Source: Sphingomonas panacisoli (lineage in GTDB: Bacteria; Pseudomonadota; Alphaproteobacteria; Sphingomonadales; Sphingomonadaceae). Taken from it: a DNA stretch of 64,000 nucleotides. The stretch is taken from NCBI RefSeq assembly GCF_007859635.1, contig NZ_CP042306.1:3112001-3176000 (forward strand), written 5' to 3'. Below are positions 1-8,878 of the stretch, piece by piece (within the stretch, counting starts at the first letter, position 1; the number at the start of each line of letters is the position of its first letter). A program made the position numbers and the translations under genes. The notes under the pieces are model-generated. The model was not told where the DNA came from. It ran no database searches and saw only the letters and a list, made by a program, of their open reading frames with translations.

Positions 1-194
1 TCGTAGTCGCGGCGCAGGCGTTCGCCGGCCTCGACCTGGCGGGCATCGACCAATCCGCGCGCGGCGAGCCAGCTCAGCGGCGATTCGGCGCGGTTGACGG
101 TGACGGTGCGGCCGCGCCGGGCCTTGGCGGGCGCGCGGCCGGGGATGATGGCGACGTCCGCCGGGTCGAATTCCACTTCCACCAGATCGCGCAT
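1..194 (-). CDS. DUF6456 domain protein, N-terminal part (runs off the window)
   Basis: Only the first 64 codons are present; the gene continues past the left edge. The readable part ends with an 'AESPLSWLAARG' block followed by 'AGERLRRDY', which I recognise as the start of the DUF6456 domain found in alphaproteobacterial proteins. Function is unknown; a basic stretch before the domain hints at nucleic-acid contact, but this is inference. The ATG is preceded by a good GGAGGA ribosome binding site. It is divergent from the HTH regulator at 287, so the 92 bp between them should hold both promoters. Confidence 0.72.
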   Translation of the reverse strand, partial: MRDLVEVEFDPADVAIIPGRAPAKARRGRTVTVNRAESPLSWLAARGLVDARQVEAGERLRRDY

Positions 195-286
195 GGGTCC
201 TCCATCGATTGCGAGTCGGACGCTCTTGCCATCTGGTTCGTTCTGTAGGAAAGTAGATAACCTATTTGGCAAATCAGAGGTAGTCG

Positions 287-850
287 ATGATCACCGCCAT
301 CCGCGAAGTCCGCCGCGCCAAGGGCATGACGCTTGACGATGTCGCGCGCACCTGCGTCCCGCCAACCACCGCGCAGACGATCGGCCGGCTGGAAACGGGG
401 ACGCGCACGGTGTCGGTCGGCTGGCTCAACCGTATCGCCGCGGCGCTGGGGGTGGAGGCGGCGGACCTAGTCAAGCTGCGCGATCACGCCGAATTGCCGG
501 TCGCGGCGTTGCTCGCAGCGGACGGCGCGCATGCGCCGACGCGCCCGATCCTGGTGCCGCCGCCGCGTGCCACGGCGGGCATGGTCGGGGTCGCGGTGAC
601 CGGGGGGATCGGCGACTATCGCGCCGGCGACACGGTCTGGTGCGAGCCGCTGGCGCCGGACGCGTTCGCGGGCGCGCTCAACCGCGACGTACTCGTGCCG
701 CGGCCGGGCGGGCGTTTCCTGTTCGGGCGGCTGATCGGGCGCGAGGGCGACCGGTTGCAAGTGTTGCCGCTCGGCGCGGGGCAACGGCAGCAAGTGGTCA
801 GCGACCCGCCCTGGATCGCGCGCGCCGTGACGTTGATCCGCGGGCTTTAA
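287..850 (+). CDS. HTH (XRE-type) regulator with S24-like C-terminal domain
   Basis: This is a 187-residue protein. Residues 1-60 form a Cro/CI-type helix-turn-helix (recognition region around 'PPTTAQTIGRLETG'). Residues about 90-187 resemble the beta-rich sensory half of S24/LexA-type repressors ('GDTVWCEPL', 'GRLIGREGDRLQVLPL'), but I see no convincing Ser/Lys autoprotease pair, so self-cleavage is unlikely. It is expected to be a DNA-binding regulator, perhaps of itself and the divergent DUF6456 gene. The ATG at 287 follows AGAGG at a suitable distance. Effector and targets are unknown. Confidence 0.75.
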   Translation: MITAIREVRRAKGMTLDDVARTCVPPTTAQTIGRLETGTRTVSVGWLNRIAAALGVEAADLVKLRDHAELPVAALLAADGAHAPTRPILVPPPRATAGMVGVAVTGGIGDYRAGDTVWCEPLAPDAFAGALNRDVLVPRPGGRFLFGRLIGREGDRLQVLPLGAGQRQQVVSDPPWIARAVTLIRGL

Positions 851-894
851 TGTGATGCGCTCACGCGCGTGGACGGCACCAGCCCGCTCCCCCG

Positions 895-1308
895 TCAGAG
901 GTGGCGGGTTTCCGCGGGCGGGTTCCACCAATTGTCGTGGAGGCCGTCCATATAGGTGAGCGGCGCCTTGACGAGGTCGTCGACGGGGAGGTCGTCGAGC
1001 GCTGAGAGGTGGACCGACACGTACGGGTCGCCGCCCATCGCTTCGATCTTGCCGTGGCCGTGGGTGTGGATGCCGCACACGCTGCAGAAACGATGGTGCC
1101 CCTCGCCCCAATCGCCCGACCGGCCATAATCCGCTAGCTTGTCCTCACCGCTCAGCAACCGGAAATCCGCCGGCGTAACGCCGATCGTCCACATCCGCTG
1201 CTTCCAGCACACGGTGCAGTTGCACTTGCCCGTCCCTTGGTCGAGGTCGAGATCCGCCTCGAACGTCACCGCCTTGCAATGACAACTACCGCGATAGGTT
1301 CGTTTCAC
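895..1308 (-). CDS. GFA family (CENP-V/GFA zinc fold) protein
   Basis: A 137-residue protein of the GFA family (glutathione-dependent formaldehyde-activating enzyme-like, a zinc-binding fold). Zinc-ligand cysteines are visible: 'GSCHCKAVTF', 'CNCTVCWK' and 'FCSVCGIHTHG'. Family members are often annotated as formaldehyde-glutathione enzymes, but for most the reaction is unproven. I chose the GTG at 1308 because the family motif starts within a few residues and GGGAGA lies just upstream. The longer open frame would run over the tRNA-Val gene. It is convergent with the HTH gene and no operon partner is visible. Confidence 0.85.
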   Translation of the reverse strand: MKRTYRGSCHCKAVTFEADLDLDQGTGKCNCTVCWKQRMWTIGVTPADFRLLSGEDKLADYGRSGDWGEGHHRFCSVCGIHTHGHGKIEAMGGDPYVSVHLSALDDLPVDDLVKAPLTYMDGLHDNWWNPPAETRHL

Positions 1309-1365
1309 GCCGAGTCTCCCATGCGCCGTTACGGCGACGCCACACCGCATCGCGCTGGCAGGGGC

Positions 1366-1441
<76 letters not shown>

Positions 1442-1487
1442 TCTGACGGTGGCGTTTGACGCTAGATTCCCAACAACGCAAGCTGGA

Positions 1488-2423
1488 TCAGAGCGGGTGA
1501 AGCCCGCTCTGCCGCAAAGCAGTAAAATAGCGTTCGATCTTTTCGCGCGCTTCGGCGCTCAAGCCGAGGAACGCGCGGCGGCGGTCGAACGGGTCGGCCT
1601 GGCGGACAAAGAGGCCGGCGTCGGTCATTCGGCCGATCCAGCGCAGCGCGGTCGTCGGCGCGACGGCCGCGGCGATGCACAGGCTCGATACGGATACCTG
1701 CGCATTCTCGAGCTCGGCGGCGTAGAGGTCGAGGAGCATGTCCCAGGCCGGATCTTCGAACAGTCCTTCGGCGAAGAACTGGTCGCGCAGGCGGCGGCCG
1801 CGAATGATCTTGCGGATGTCGGCAGCGGTCGGCGGGGACGCTGCAGGCGCGGCCGGCGGCGGATTGAAGGACATCGAACGCTCGCCGACGCCGCCGGGGC
1901 GCTTGTCCTCGCTCGCCAACCGCGACAGCACGCGCGAGATGCGCGCGACTTCTTCGTTCAGCTGGCGCAGCTGGGCCGATTCGCTGTCGCTGTCCTTGTC
2001 GTGGAGCGTATCGCGCGAGAATGCGCTGAGGCCGATCGCGAAGGCGGCCGCGCGATCGGCCAATGTCGGCGCGCAGAGCAACTCGACGCGCTCGCCGAGT
2101 AAGGTACCCGCAACCGCATCGATCTGACCGCGATCGATCGCTACGACGAACCGCGCACCCGTCTCGGCGCGCAATGCAGCGAGCCTTGGCAAAGCCTCCG
2201 CGAGCACCTCGTCCGCCACGCCTTGCGCCTCTGCCGCCACCAGCTCGATCGGCCCGGCATGATCGAAGCGCCCGTCGATCGCGCCCTGCCAATCGGTCCG
2301 CCCGCGAAATTCGCCGGCAGCCAAATCCATCGCGCGATCAGCTTCGGTCGCGCCCCATCCCGCATCTGCCACGATCAGCGCCAAGGAAAGATCGCCTCTG
2401 CCATAATCGGCTGCTCGCCGCAT
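1488..2423 (-). CDS. MarR-like winged-helix regulator with long N-terminal domain
   Basis: A 311-residue protein. The C-terminal ~105 residues ('ADIRKIIRGRRLRDQFF' onward) carry a winged helix with 'TTALRWIGRMTDAGLFVR' as recognition region and the basic wing 'DPFDRRRAFLGLS', as in MarR proteins. The N-terminal ~150 residues have no domain I recognise, then comes a short segment ('LRQLNEEVARISRVLSRLA') that looks like a coiled coil and could serve dimerisation. Probably a DNA-binding regulator with an extra sensory or receiver-like half (inference). The ATG at 2423 has only a weak ribosome site, so the start is less certain. Confidence 0.7.
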   Translation of the reverse strand: MRRAADYGRGDLSLALIVADAGWGATEADRAMDLAAGEFRGRTDWQGAIDGRFDHAGPIELVAAEAQGVADEVLAEALPRLAALRAETGARFVVAIDRGQIDAVAGTLLGERVELLCAPTLADRAAAFAIGLSAFSRDTLHDKDSDSESAQLRQLNEEVARISRVLSRLASEDKRPGGVGERSMSFNPPPAAPAASPPTAADIRKIIRGRRLRDQFFAEGLFEDPAWDMLLDLYAAELENAQVSVSSLCIAAAVAPTTALRWIGRMTDAGLFVRQADPFDRRRAFLGLSAEAREKIERYFTALRQSGLHPL

Positions 2424-2465
2424 CGACGCGTCCCACGCGAACCCGCCGCCCCCGGCCGGACGCGT

Positions 2466-2490
2466 AAGAAATACGCGTTTTACGTATCTT
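2466..2490. promoter_or_regulatory. AT-rich imperfect inverted repeat upstream of the MarR-like gene
   Basis: An AT-rich island in very GC-rich DNA, 43 bp upstream of the MarR-like start. ATACG (2471-2475) and CGTAT (2483-2487) are inverted around a 7-bp spacer, flanked by AAGA and TCTT. Symmetry, location and the neighbouring regulator suggest an autoregulatory operator or promoter; not proven. Confidence 0.3.
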
Positions 2491-2554
2491 GATCAGGCCT
2501 TTGCTCGGGAATGGCGGCATTTCGGACCGGGCTTGCTCCGTTTCGGCGGTATCG

Positions 2555-4051
2555 TCAGCCCAGCGCCTTCACGATCTCTTCCACCATCTTCTTGGCGTCG
2601 GCGAGCAGCATCATCGTATTGTCCTGATAGAACACGTCGTTGTCGACCCCGGCATAGCCCACCCCGCCCATCGACCGCTTGATGAACAGCACGGTCTTGG
2701 CCTTGTTCACGTCGAACACCGGCATGCCGTAGATCGGCGAGGACTTGTCGGTCTTGGCCGCCGGATTGACCACGTCGTTGGCACCGATGATGAACGCGAC
2801 GTCGGTCTGCGCGAACTCCGAGTTGATGTCCTCGAGCTCGAAGACCTCGTCATACGGCACGTTGGCTTCGGCGAGCAGCACGTTCATGTGGCCCGGCATG
2901 CGACCCGCGACGGGGTGGATCGCGTACTTCACCTTGACGCCTTCTTCCTTCAGCTTGTCGGCCATTTCACGCAGTACGTGCTGCGCCTGGCTGACCGCCA
3001 TGCCGTAGCCGGGGACAATGATGACCTGATCGGCCTGGCTCATAAGGAACGCGGCATCCTCGGCCGAGCCCCGCTTCCACGGCCGCTGTTCCTTCGCCTC
3101 GCCACCGCCGCCGCCGCTCTCGCCGCCAAAACCGCCCGCGATCACGCTGATGAAGCTGCGATTCATCGCGCGGCACATGATGTAGCTCAGGATCGCGCCC
3201 GACGAGCCGACCAGTGCGCCAGTGATGATCATCGCGCTATTGTGGAGCGTGAAGCCCATCGCCGCCGCCGCCCAGCCCGAATAGCTGTTGAGCATCGACA
3301 CCACGACCGGCATGTCCGCGCCGCCGATCGGGATGATCAGCAGGAAGCCGATCGCGAACGACAGACCGGTGATCGTCCAGAAGATCCAGGGCGACTGATC
3401 CTGCGTGAAGTAGCCGATCAGCCCGAGGATACCGGCGAGCACGGCCAGGTTGATGACGTGGCGCCCCGGCAGCAGGATCGGCTTGCCGCCCATATTGCCG
3501 TTGAGCTTCAGGAACGCGATCACCGAGCCGGAGAAGGTGATCGCACCAATCGCGACGCCCAGCCCCATCTCGATCCGGCTGACCTGATGGATAGCTATGA
3601 ACGGTTCGCCGATCAGCGGGTGCACCATGTCGGCGATGCCGAACGCCAGCGGGTTGAGGAAGGCGGCGGCGGCAACCAGCACCGCGGCGAGGCCGACCAG
3701 CGAGTGGAACGCCGCCACGAGCTGCGGCATCGCGGTCATCGCGATGCGGCGCGCGGTGACGATGCCGATCGCGGCGCCGATACCGATTGCGGCGAATATC
3801 TCCGCGAGCGTCTGCACGTCGATGCGATCGAAGGGCTGCCCGGTAGATGCGTCGGTAAGCCACGCATATGTCTCATGCGGCGCATGCGTGACCAAGGTCG
3901 TCACCACCGCGATCGTCATGCCGATCATGCCGAAGCGGTTGCCGCGCTGGCTCGAGGTCGGGCTCGAGAGGCCGCGCAGCGCGAGGATGAAGCACACCCC
4001 CGCGATCAGATAAGCGAGCGCCGCCCAAGGATTTTGCGCCAATCCTTCCAT
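2555..4051 (-). CDS. pntB: NAD(P) transhydrogenase subunit beta
   Basis: A 498-residue inner-membrane subunit of the proton-translocating transhydrogenase, which drives hydride transfer from NADH to NADP+ using the proton gradient. The N-terminal two thirds are a series of hydrophobic helices (domain II, proton channel). The C-terminal ~180 residues are the soluble NADP(H)-binding domain III, with the hallmark 'PGYGMAVSQAQH' and later 'ANDVVNPAA'. A Gly-rich hinge ('GGFGGESGGGGGEA') joins them. It is the last gene of a run with the oxidase subunit, pntAA and pntAB, 2 nt after pntAB. Family assignment is secure. Confidence 0.97.
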   Translation of the reverse strand: MEGLAQNPWAALAYLIAGVCFILALRGLSSPTSSQRGNRFGMIGMTIAVVTTLVTHAPHETYAWLTDASTGQPFDRIDVQTLAEIFAAIGIGAAIGIVTARRIAMTAMPQLVAAFHSLVGLAAVLVAAAAFLNPLAFGIADMVHPLIGEPFIAIHQVSRIEMGLGVAIGAITFSGSVIAFLKLNGNMGGKPILLPGRHVINLAVLAGILGLIGYFTQDQSPWIFWTITGLSFAIGFLLIIPIGGADMPVVVSMLNSYSGWAAAAMGFTLHNSAMIITGALVGSSGAILSYIMCRAMNRSFISVIAGGFGGESGGGGGEAKEQRPWKRGSAEDAAFLMSQADQVIIVPGYGMAVSQAQHVLREMADKLKEEGVKVKYAIHPVAGRMPGHMNVLLAEANVPYDEVFELEDINSEFAQTDVAFIIGANDVVNPAAKTDKSSPIYGMPVFDVNKAKTVLFIKRSMGGVGYAGVDNDVFYQDNTMMLLADAKKMVEEIVKALG

Positions 4052-4053
4052 GG

Positions 4054-4347
4054 TCAGCGCACCTTCTTCTTATACATGGCCAGCATCCGCGCGGTTACCG
4101 CGAATCCGCCGAAGATGTTGACGCTGGCCAGCACCACCGCGACCAGCCCGAGCCATTTCGACGTCGCCCCCGTCGCGCCCAGCCCGCTCGCCGCCGCCGC
4201 GATCAGCGCGCCGACGATGATCACCGACGAGATCGCATTGGTAACCGCCATCAGCGGCGTGTGCAGCGCCGGGGTCACCGACCAGACGACGTAATAGCCG
4301 ACGAAGCACGCCATCACGAAGATCGACAGGATCGAGATGAAGTCCAT
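4054..4347 (-). CDS. pntAB: NAD(P) transhydrogenase subunit alpha, membrane part
   Basis: A 97-residue protein with three or four hydrophobic helices ('FVMACFVGYYVVWSVTPALH', then 'AISSVIIVGALIAAAASG' and 'WLGLVAVVLASVNIFGGF'). It ends in a basic cytoplasmic tail. It corresponds to the C-terminal membrane portion of E. coli PntA, which is a separate gene in many alphaproteobacteria. It contributes helices to the proton channel with PntB. It lies between pntAA (11-nt gap) and pntB (2-nt gap), so the three are surely co-transcribed. Confidence 0.95.
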   Translation of the reverse strand: MDFISILSIFVMACFVGYYVVWSVTPALHTPLMAVTNAISSVIIVGALIAAAASGLGATGATSKWLGLVAVVLASVNIFGGFAVTARMLAMYKKKVR

Positions 4348-4358
4348 ATTGTCCCCGC

Positions 4359-5480
4359 TCAGCCCAACAGCCGCTGGTTCACGACCTTGCCGTCCTTGGT
4401 CAGCCGCACCGCGTCGCCGATTTCCTCATCAAGCACGGGCTTGCCCGCGTCCTTGTCCCAGAACGTAGACAGGAAATTGTAGAGGTTGCGCGAAAACAGC
4501 GCCGACGAATCCGCGGCCAACCGGCTGGCGACGTTTTTGTGGCCGACGATTTTGACGCCGTGGCGCTCGACCACTTTACCCGCGATCGCGCCCTCGACAT
4601 TGCCGCCGGCTTCGACCGCGAGATCGACGATTACGCTGCCTGGTTTCATGCTCGCGATCTGCGCGTCGCTAATCAGCCGCGGCGCGGGGCGCCCCGGAAT
4701 CAGCGCCGTCGTAATGACGATGTCCTGCTTGGCGATGTGCGACGACACCAGTTCGGCCTGCGCCTTCTGATACTCCTCGCTCATTTCGGTGGCGTAGCCG
4801 CCCGAACCTTCGCCTTCGATCCCCGCCACGTTCTCGACGAAGATCGGTTTGGCGCCGAGCGACTGAATCTGCTCCTTGGTTGCCGAGCGCACGTCGGTTG
4901 CCGAAACCTGCGCGCCCAGACGCCGTGCGGTGGCAATTGCCTGCAGGCCTGCCACGCCCACGCCCATCACGAATGCCTTGGCAGCGCTGACCGTGCCCGC
5001 CGCCGTCATCATCATCGGGAAGGCGCGGCCATATTCGGCCGCCGCGTCGAGCACCGCTTTATAGCCCGCGAGGTTCGCCTGGCTCGACAGGATATCCATC
5101 GATTGCGCGCGCGTGATGCGCGGCATGAATTCCATCGCCAGCGCTTCGTAGCCCGCCGCTGCATAGGCATCGACGCGATCGCGCGCACCGAACGGGTTGA
5201 GCCCGGCGACGATCCACGCCCCGGCATTGGCGCCTGTCAGGCTCTCCGGATCGGGACCCTGCACACCCAGCACGATGTCCGCGCCCTTCAGCGTCGCCGC
5301 GCGCGTCCCGACGCTCGCACCCGCCGCCGCATAGTCCGCATCGGCAATATTGGCGGTGTCGCCCGCCCCGGCCTCGACCGCGACGTCCGCGCCGAGCGCG
5401 ATGAACTTCTTGACGGTTTCCGGCGTGGCGGCGACGCGGCGTTCGCCCTCGGCGGTTTCCTTGAGGACGGCGATCTTCAC
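4359..5480 (-). CDS. pntAA: NAD(P) transhydrogenase subunit alpha, NAD-binding part
   Basis: A 373-residue soluble domain I of transhydrogenase, binding NAD(H) on the cytoplasmic face. It opens with the alanine dehydrogenase/PNT fold ('MKIAVLKETAEGERRVAATPE') and carries the Rossmann motif 'GVGVAGLQAIATARRLGAQV' near residue 175. The frame lacks membrane helices, which are supplied by pntAB, so the alpha subunit is split. It begins 7 nt after the aa3 oxidase subunit IV gene, implying one transcript. Confidence 0.96.
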   Translation of the reverse strand: MKIAVLKETAEGERRVAATPETVKKFIALGADVAVEAGAGDTANIADADYAAAGASVGTRAATLKGADIVLGVQGPDPESLTGANAGAWIVAGLNPFGARDRVDAYAAAGYEALAMEFMPRITRAQSMDILSSQANLAGYKAVLDAAAEYGRAFPMMMTAAGTVSAAKAFVMGVGVAGLQAIATARRLGAQVSATDVRSATKEQIQSLGAKPIFVENVAGIEGEGSGGYATEMSEEYQKAQAELVSSHIAKQDIVITTALIPGRPAPRLISDAQIASMKPGSVIVDLAVEAGGNVEGAIAGKVVERHGVKIVGHKNVASRLAADSSALFSRNLYNFLSTFWDKDAGKPVLDEEIGDAVRLTKDGKVVNQRLLG

Positions 5481-5487
5481 TCGCGGC

Positions 5488-5625
5488 TTACTTGTGGCCG
5501 CCGGAGGCGATCAGCCAGATCACGATCGCCGCAATGATGATGCAGCCGACCGCGCCCCATTTCAGCAGCGCGATCACCGAATGATACGTCTGCTCGTGCG
5601 GTTTCATGTCGGTATGGCCGGCCAT
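5488..5625 (-). CDS. aa3-type cytochrome c oxidase subunit IV (small)
   Basis: A 45-residue protein with one membrane helix ('WGAVGCIIIAAIVIWLIA') after a short polar N-terminus containing 'MKPHEQTYHSVI'. This matches the bacterial aa3 oxidase subunit IV (COX_aa3) family, a peripheral single-helix component of the oxidase complex. The ATG at 5625 lies in 'GGCCATGGTCC' and the stop is TAA. It lies immediately upstream of pntAA rather than with other oxidase genes, an arrangement that would co-express it with transhydrogenase. Confidence 0.85.
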   Translation of the reverse strand: MAGHTDMKPHEQTYHSVIALLKWGAVGCIIIAAIVIWLIASGGHK

Positions 5626-5773
5626 GGTCCTGAATTCTCCCGTGTTACGCAGGCGGTCTTAACGGGCGCCGCCGCTCCCCTCAACCCCCACCAAAGTCTG
5701 CGCGGCTGCTTAAGGCTGCCTTTACCTTGCGTCCTTATACGGGACGCCTGAACGAAACGAACAAGAGGGCGGG

Positions 5774-7192
5774 ATGACGCGCAACGGACAGCGCCTCCTG
5801 ATGTTGATCGACGACGAACCGGCGCAGCGGCGCCTGGTTTCGGCGATCGCTGCGCGGCGCGATTGGCGCTCCGTATTCGCCGCCGACGGCGAAACCGCGA
5901 TCGCGATGCTCGGCACGCAGGACGGCATGCAACTCGACGCTATCCTGCTCGATAGCTGGGGGCCGGAGAATGACGCGCAGGCGTTGATCACCGAACTGCG
6001 CCTGCGCCGTCCGCAGCTGCCGATCCTGATGCTGACCGCCAACGGGTCGGTCGCGCAAGCCGTCGCCGCGATGCGCGCCGGTGCCACCGATTTCCTGGTC
6101 AAGCCGTTCGCGGCCGACCGCCTGCTCGCCGCGCTCGATACGGTCGCAGCCGGGACCGATGCGGGTGAATTGCGCCCGCTGACCGAGAAAATCCCGGCTC
6201 TGCTGGGCTTCGACGAGATCGTCGGCGCCTCGCCCGATTTCCGCGCCGCATTGGCGATCGCCGCTAAGGCTGCCCGCGCTCGCGTGCCGGTGCTGATCGA
6301 AGGCGAAAGCGGTGTCGGCAAGGAAGTCGTCGCCGAAGCGGTCCATGCGGCGAGCCCGCGTGGCAAGAAGCCGATGATCGCGATCAATTGCGGGGCGATC
6401 CCCGCAAACCTTGTCGAGTCCGAGCTCTTTGGTCACGAAAAGGGCGCTTTCACCGGGGCTTTCGAGCGCAAGATCGGCCGGTTCCAGGACGCCGACGGCG
6501 GCACGATCTTCCTCGATGAGATCGGTGAGATGCCGCTCGACGCGCAGGTCAAGTTGCTCCGCGTGCTGCAGTCGGGCGAGATCCAACCGATCGGCGCGCG
6601 CCACATGCGCGAAGTCGACGTCCGCGTGATCGCCGCGACCAACAAGCGCCTGATCGAAGAGGTCGAGGCCGGCCGCTTCCGCGAAGACCTCTATTACCGC
6701 CTCAACGTCGTCCAGGTGACGATCCCGCCGTTGCGCGAACGCACCGGCGACATCCCGGCGCTCGCCCGCCATCTGCTCGCGCGGATCGCCGAGCAGCCCG
6801 GCCTGCGCCCGCTCGGCATCACCGACGATGCACTGGCGCTGCTCGGTCGCTACGACTGGCCCGGTAACGTCCGCCAGCTCCAGAACGCGCTGTTCCGCGC
6901 CGCGGTGCTGTGCGACGGCGACGCGCTGACGCTCAGCGACTTCCCACAAATCGCCGCGCTCGGCTCCGGCCGCGTCGCCGCGCCGATCGGCCAGATGGCG
7001 ACCAGCGGCGGCGTGACCCTGTTCAAGCCCGACGGCAACATGCGCGCGCTGGAGGACATCGAAGCCGACGTCATTCGTCTCGCGATCGGCCATTATCGCG
7101 GCCGCATGACCGAAGTCGCGCGGCGGCTCGGGATCGGGCGATCGACGCTTTATCGCAAGCTGGGCGAACTCGGGATCGACAACGCGGCGTAA
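5774..7192 (+). CDS. Sigma-54-dependent response regulator (NtrC type)
   Basis: A 472-residue protein with the NtrC layout. A receiver domain covers residues 8-120, with acidic pair D13/D14, phosphoacceptor D60 ('ILLDSW') and K110 ('VKPF'). An AAA+ ATPase covers about 150-385, with Walker A 'GESGVGKE', the sigma-54-contacting loop 'GAFTGA' and Walker B '[11 protein letters not shown]'. A Fis-type HTH lies at the C-terminus ('[14 protein letters not shown]'). It should activate sigma-54 promoters when phosphorylated. No partner kinase is adjacent, so the signal is unknown. GAGGGCGGG precedes the ATG. Confidence 0.93.
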   Translation: MTRNGQRLLMLIDDEPAQRRLVSAIAARRDWRSVFAADGETAIAMLGTQDGMQLDAILLDSWGPENDAQALITELRLRRPQLPILMLTANGSVAQAVAAMRAGATDFLVKPFAADRLLAALDTVAAGTDAGELRPLTEKIPALLGFDEIVGASPDFRAALAIAAKAARARVPVLIEGESGVGKEVVAEAVHAASPRGKKPMIAINCGAIPANLVESELFGHEKGAFTGAFERKIGRFQDADGGTIFLDEIGEMPLDAQVKLLRVLQSGEIQPIGARHMREVDVRVIAATNKRLIEEVEAGRFREDLYYRLNVVQVTIPPLRERTGDIPALARHLLARIAEQPGLRPLGITDDALALLGRYDWPGNVRQLQNALFRAAVLCDGDALTLSDFPQIAALGSGRVAAPIGQMATSGGVTLFKPDGNMRALEDIEADVIRLAIGHYRGRMTEVARRLGIGRSTLYRKLGELGIDNAA

Positions 7193-7196
7193 CCGT

Positions 7197-7733
7197 TCAG
7201 GACGCGGCCGGCTTGTAGGTAAAGTCGAAGCTCGGCTGCCACGTCTTGCCCGCATCGACCGTGGTGACGCCCACCTGACGGACCGATCCATCGGCCTGCC
7301 GCCAATAGCTCATCCGGACGATTGCGTCCTTGCCCGGGCCGAGCACATCGGCCCACATCCCGTCGATCACCATCTTCGACCCATCCCAGCCGCCGTCGAA
7401 TTTGACGGTAGCGCCCGACGCATCGACCCAGGTCTGGTGCCATTTTCGGGTCTTCGGATCGTACGCGCTGAGGCTGCCGCCGTCGGTTCCCTTGAGCGGC
7501 ATCCAGTTTTCGCGGATAGCGCAACCGTCATAGAGCTTTTCGATCAGGCTGTGCGCCACCAGCTTCTGGCCACCGGTCGGATAGACATCCCATTTCCCGA
7601 CCCAGAAATCGAGCTGCTTCCGCTCGGCAGACGTGCAGGGCGCAGGTGGGGTTGCGGGCGTCGTCTGCGCCGCCAATCCGTTAGCCCAGCACGGCGCCAA
7701 GCCAACCACCAGCGTCGCCAATATCCGGACCAT
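7197..7733 (-). CDS. Secreted DUF1579-like protein
   Basis: A 178-residue protein starting at the ATG at 7733 (GGGAGG upstream), with a signal peptide 'MVRILATLVVGLAPCWANGLAAQ'-like start. The mature part contains 'QLDFWVGKWDVYPTGGQK' and repeated Trp-containing strands ('TRKWHQTWVDASG', 'SYWRQADGSVRQVG'), the style of the DUF1579/lipocalin-like family. It is distantly similar in plan to the gene at 9884, so the two may be paralogues. Probably periplasmic; role unknown. It ends 5 nt from the convergent regulator gene. Confidence 0.65.
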   Translation of the reverse strand: MVRILATLVVGLAPCWANGLAAQTTPATPPAPCTSAERKQLDFWVGKWDVYPTGGQKLVAHSLIEKLYDGCAIRENWMPLKGTDGGSLSAYDPKTRKWHQTWVDASGATVKFDGGWDGSKMVIDGMWADVLGPGKDAIVRMSYWRQADGSVRQVGVTTVDAGKTWQPSFDFTYKPAAS

Positions 7734-7815
7734 GATCGCCTCCCGTGCCGTTTCACGGCTGCATACAATACGCGCCGTAATATTGCACGATATGCGTTCG
7801 GCCGATGTGCGCGGT

Positions 7816-8871
7816 TCAGCGCCCGACCAGCGCCTGGTCGCGTAAACCCCGCCAAACCTTGAGCGCCTGCACGGTTTCCACGACATCGTGGACGCGGAGC
7901 ACTTGCACGCCGGCCTCGGCGCCCTTCAGCGCCAGTGCCAGCGAGCCGCCGAGCCGTTGATCGGCGGGCGCTTCGTTCGACAGCGCGCCAATCATCCGCT
8001 TGCGGCTCGCGCCGAGCATCACCGGGCAGCCGAGCCCGTGGAACATCGCGAGGCCGTTGAGCAGCGATAAATTCTCCTGGAGCGACTTGCCGAAGCCGAT
8101 GCCGGGATCGACGATGATCCTGGCGCGATCGACCCCGCCCGCGACCGCCGCCGCGATCCGCGCCTCGAGCCAATCGAACACATCGGTCAGCACGTTGGCG
8201 TAGGTACCGCCATCGTGTGGTCCCTTGGCCGGGTCGGGCGAGTGCATCAGCACGACCGGGCATCCCGCCTTCGCCACGACCTCCAGCGCGCGGTCGTCCC
8301 ACAGCAACGCCGCGACGTCGTTGACGATCGCGGCGCCCGCCGCGAGCGCCGATTCCATCACCGCCGCCTTGCGCGTGTCGATCGATACCAAGGTGCCGGC
8401 GGTCGCGAGCCCGCGCACGACGGGTTCGGTCCGCGCGACTTCGTCGCCTTCCCACACGATCGCCGCACCAGGCCGCGTCGATTCGCCGCCGACGTCGATC
8501 AGCGCCGCCCCCGCCGCCGCCATCGCGACCCCGGCCGCGACCGGATCGGCCGGCGCCTCGCCCGAAAAGCTGTCCGGCGTAACGTTGAGGATGCCTGCCA
8601 CTTGCGGCTGGTCGAACCGCAAGGTGCGCTCGCCCAGTATCAGCGGCGGCCGCGGCGCGGTGATCGCGGCGTGGAGCTTCGCGGCGCGCTCGTCATTGGC
8701 GCCCAATGTCCGCTCGAACTCGGCGATCGGGATGGTCCGCCTCGTGCCGCCGTCGGTCACCTCGTACGCCGCGAACCACTGCATCCCGCCTGCGATCCGC
8801 GCGACCTCGCCATCGCGATCGATCGGCGTATCGGCGAACTGGGCGGGGCGGAGGTAGAGTTTGGTCGTCAC
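7816..8871 (-). CDS. folP: Dihydropteroate synthase
   Basis: A 351-residue enzyme that condenses 6-hydroxymethyl-dihydropterin pyrophosphate with p-aminobenzoate in folate synthesis. All signature segments of the TIM barrel are present: 'GILNVTPDSFSG', 'DVGGESTRPGA', 'SIDTRKAAV', 'IVNDVAAL', 'VDPGIGFGKS' and 'GASRKRMIG'. It is longer than the E. coli enzyme because of an N-terminal extension of about 80 residues. I chose the GTG at 8871 (GAGGG upstream), 7 nt after the LysR stop; a longer start would lie inside the LysR gene. Probably co-transcribed with that regulator. Confidence 0.95.
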   Translation of the reverse strand: MTTKLYLRPAQFADTPIDRDGEVARIAGGMQWFAAYEVTDGGTRRTIPIAEFERTLGANDERAAKLHAAITAPRPPLILGERTLRFDQPQVAGILNVTPDSFSGEAPADPVAAGVAMAAAGAALIDVGGESTRPGAAIVWEGDEVARTEPVVRGLATAGTLVSIDTRKAAVMESALAAGAAIVNDVAALLWDDRALEVVAKAGCPVVLMHSPDPAKGPHDGGTYANVLTDVFDWLEARIAAAVAGGVDRARIIVDPGIGFGKSLQENLSLLNGLAMFHGLGCPVMLGASRKRMIGALSNEAPADQRLGGSLALALKGAEAGVQVLRVHDVVETVQALKVWRGLRDQALVGR

Positions 8872-8878
8872 GGCGCCC

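Noticed and set aside
2489..4294. 601-codon plus-strand frame opposite pntB/pntAB
   Set aside because: His/Arg/Asp-rich translation without any domain, wholly antisense to well-supported genes.
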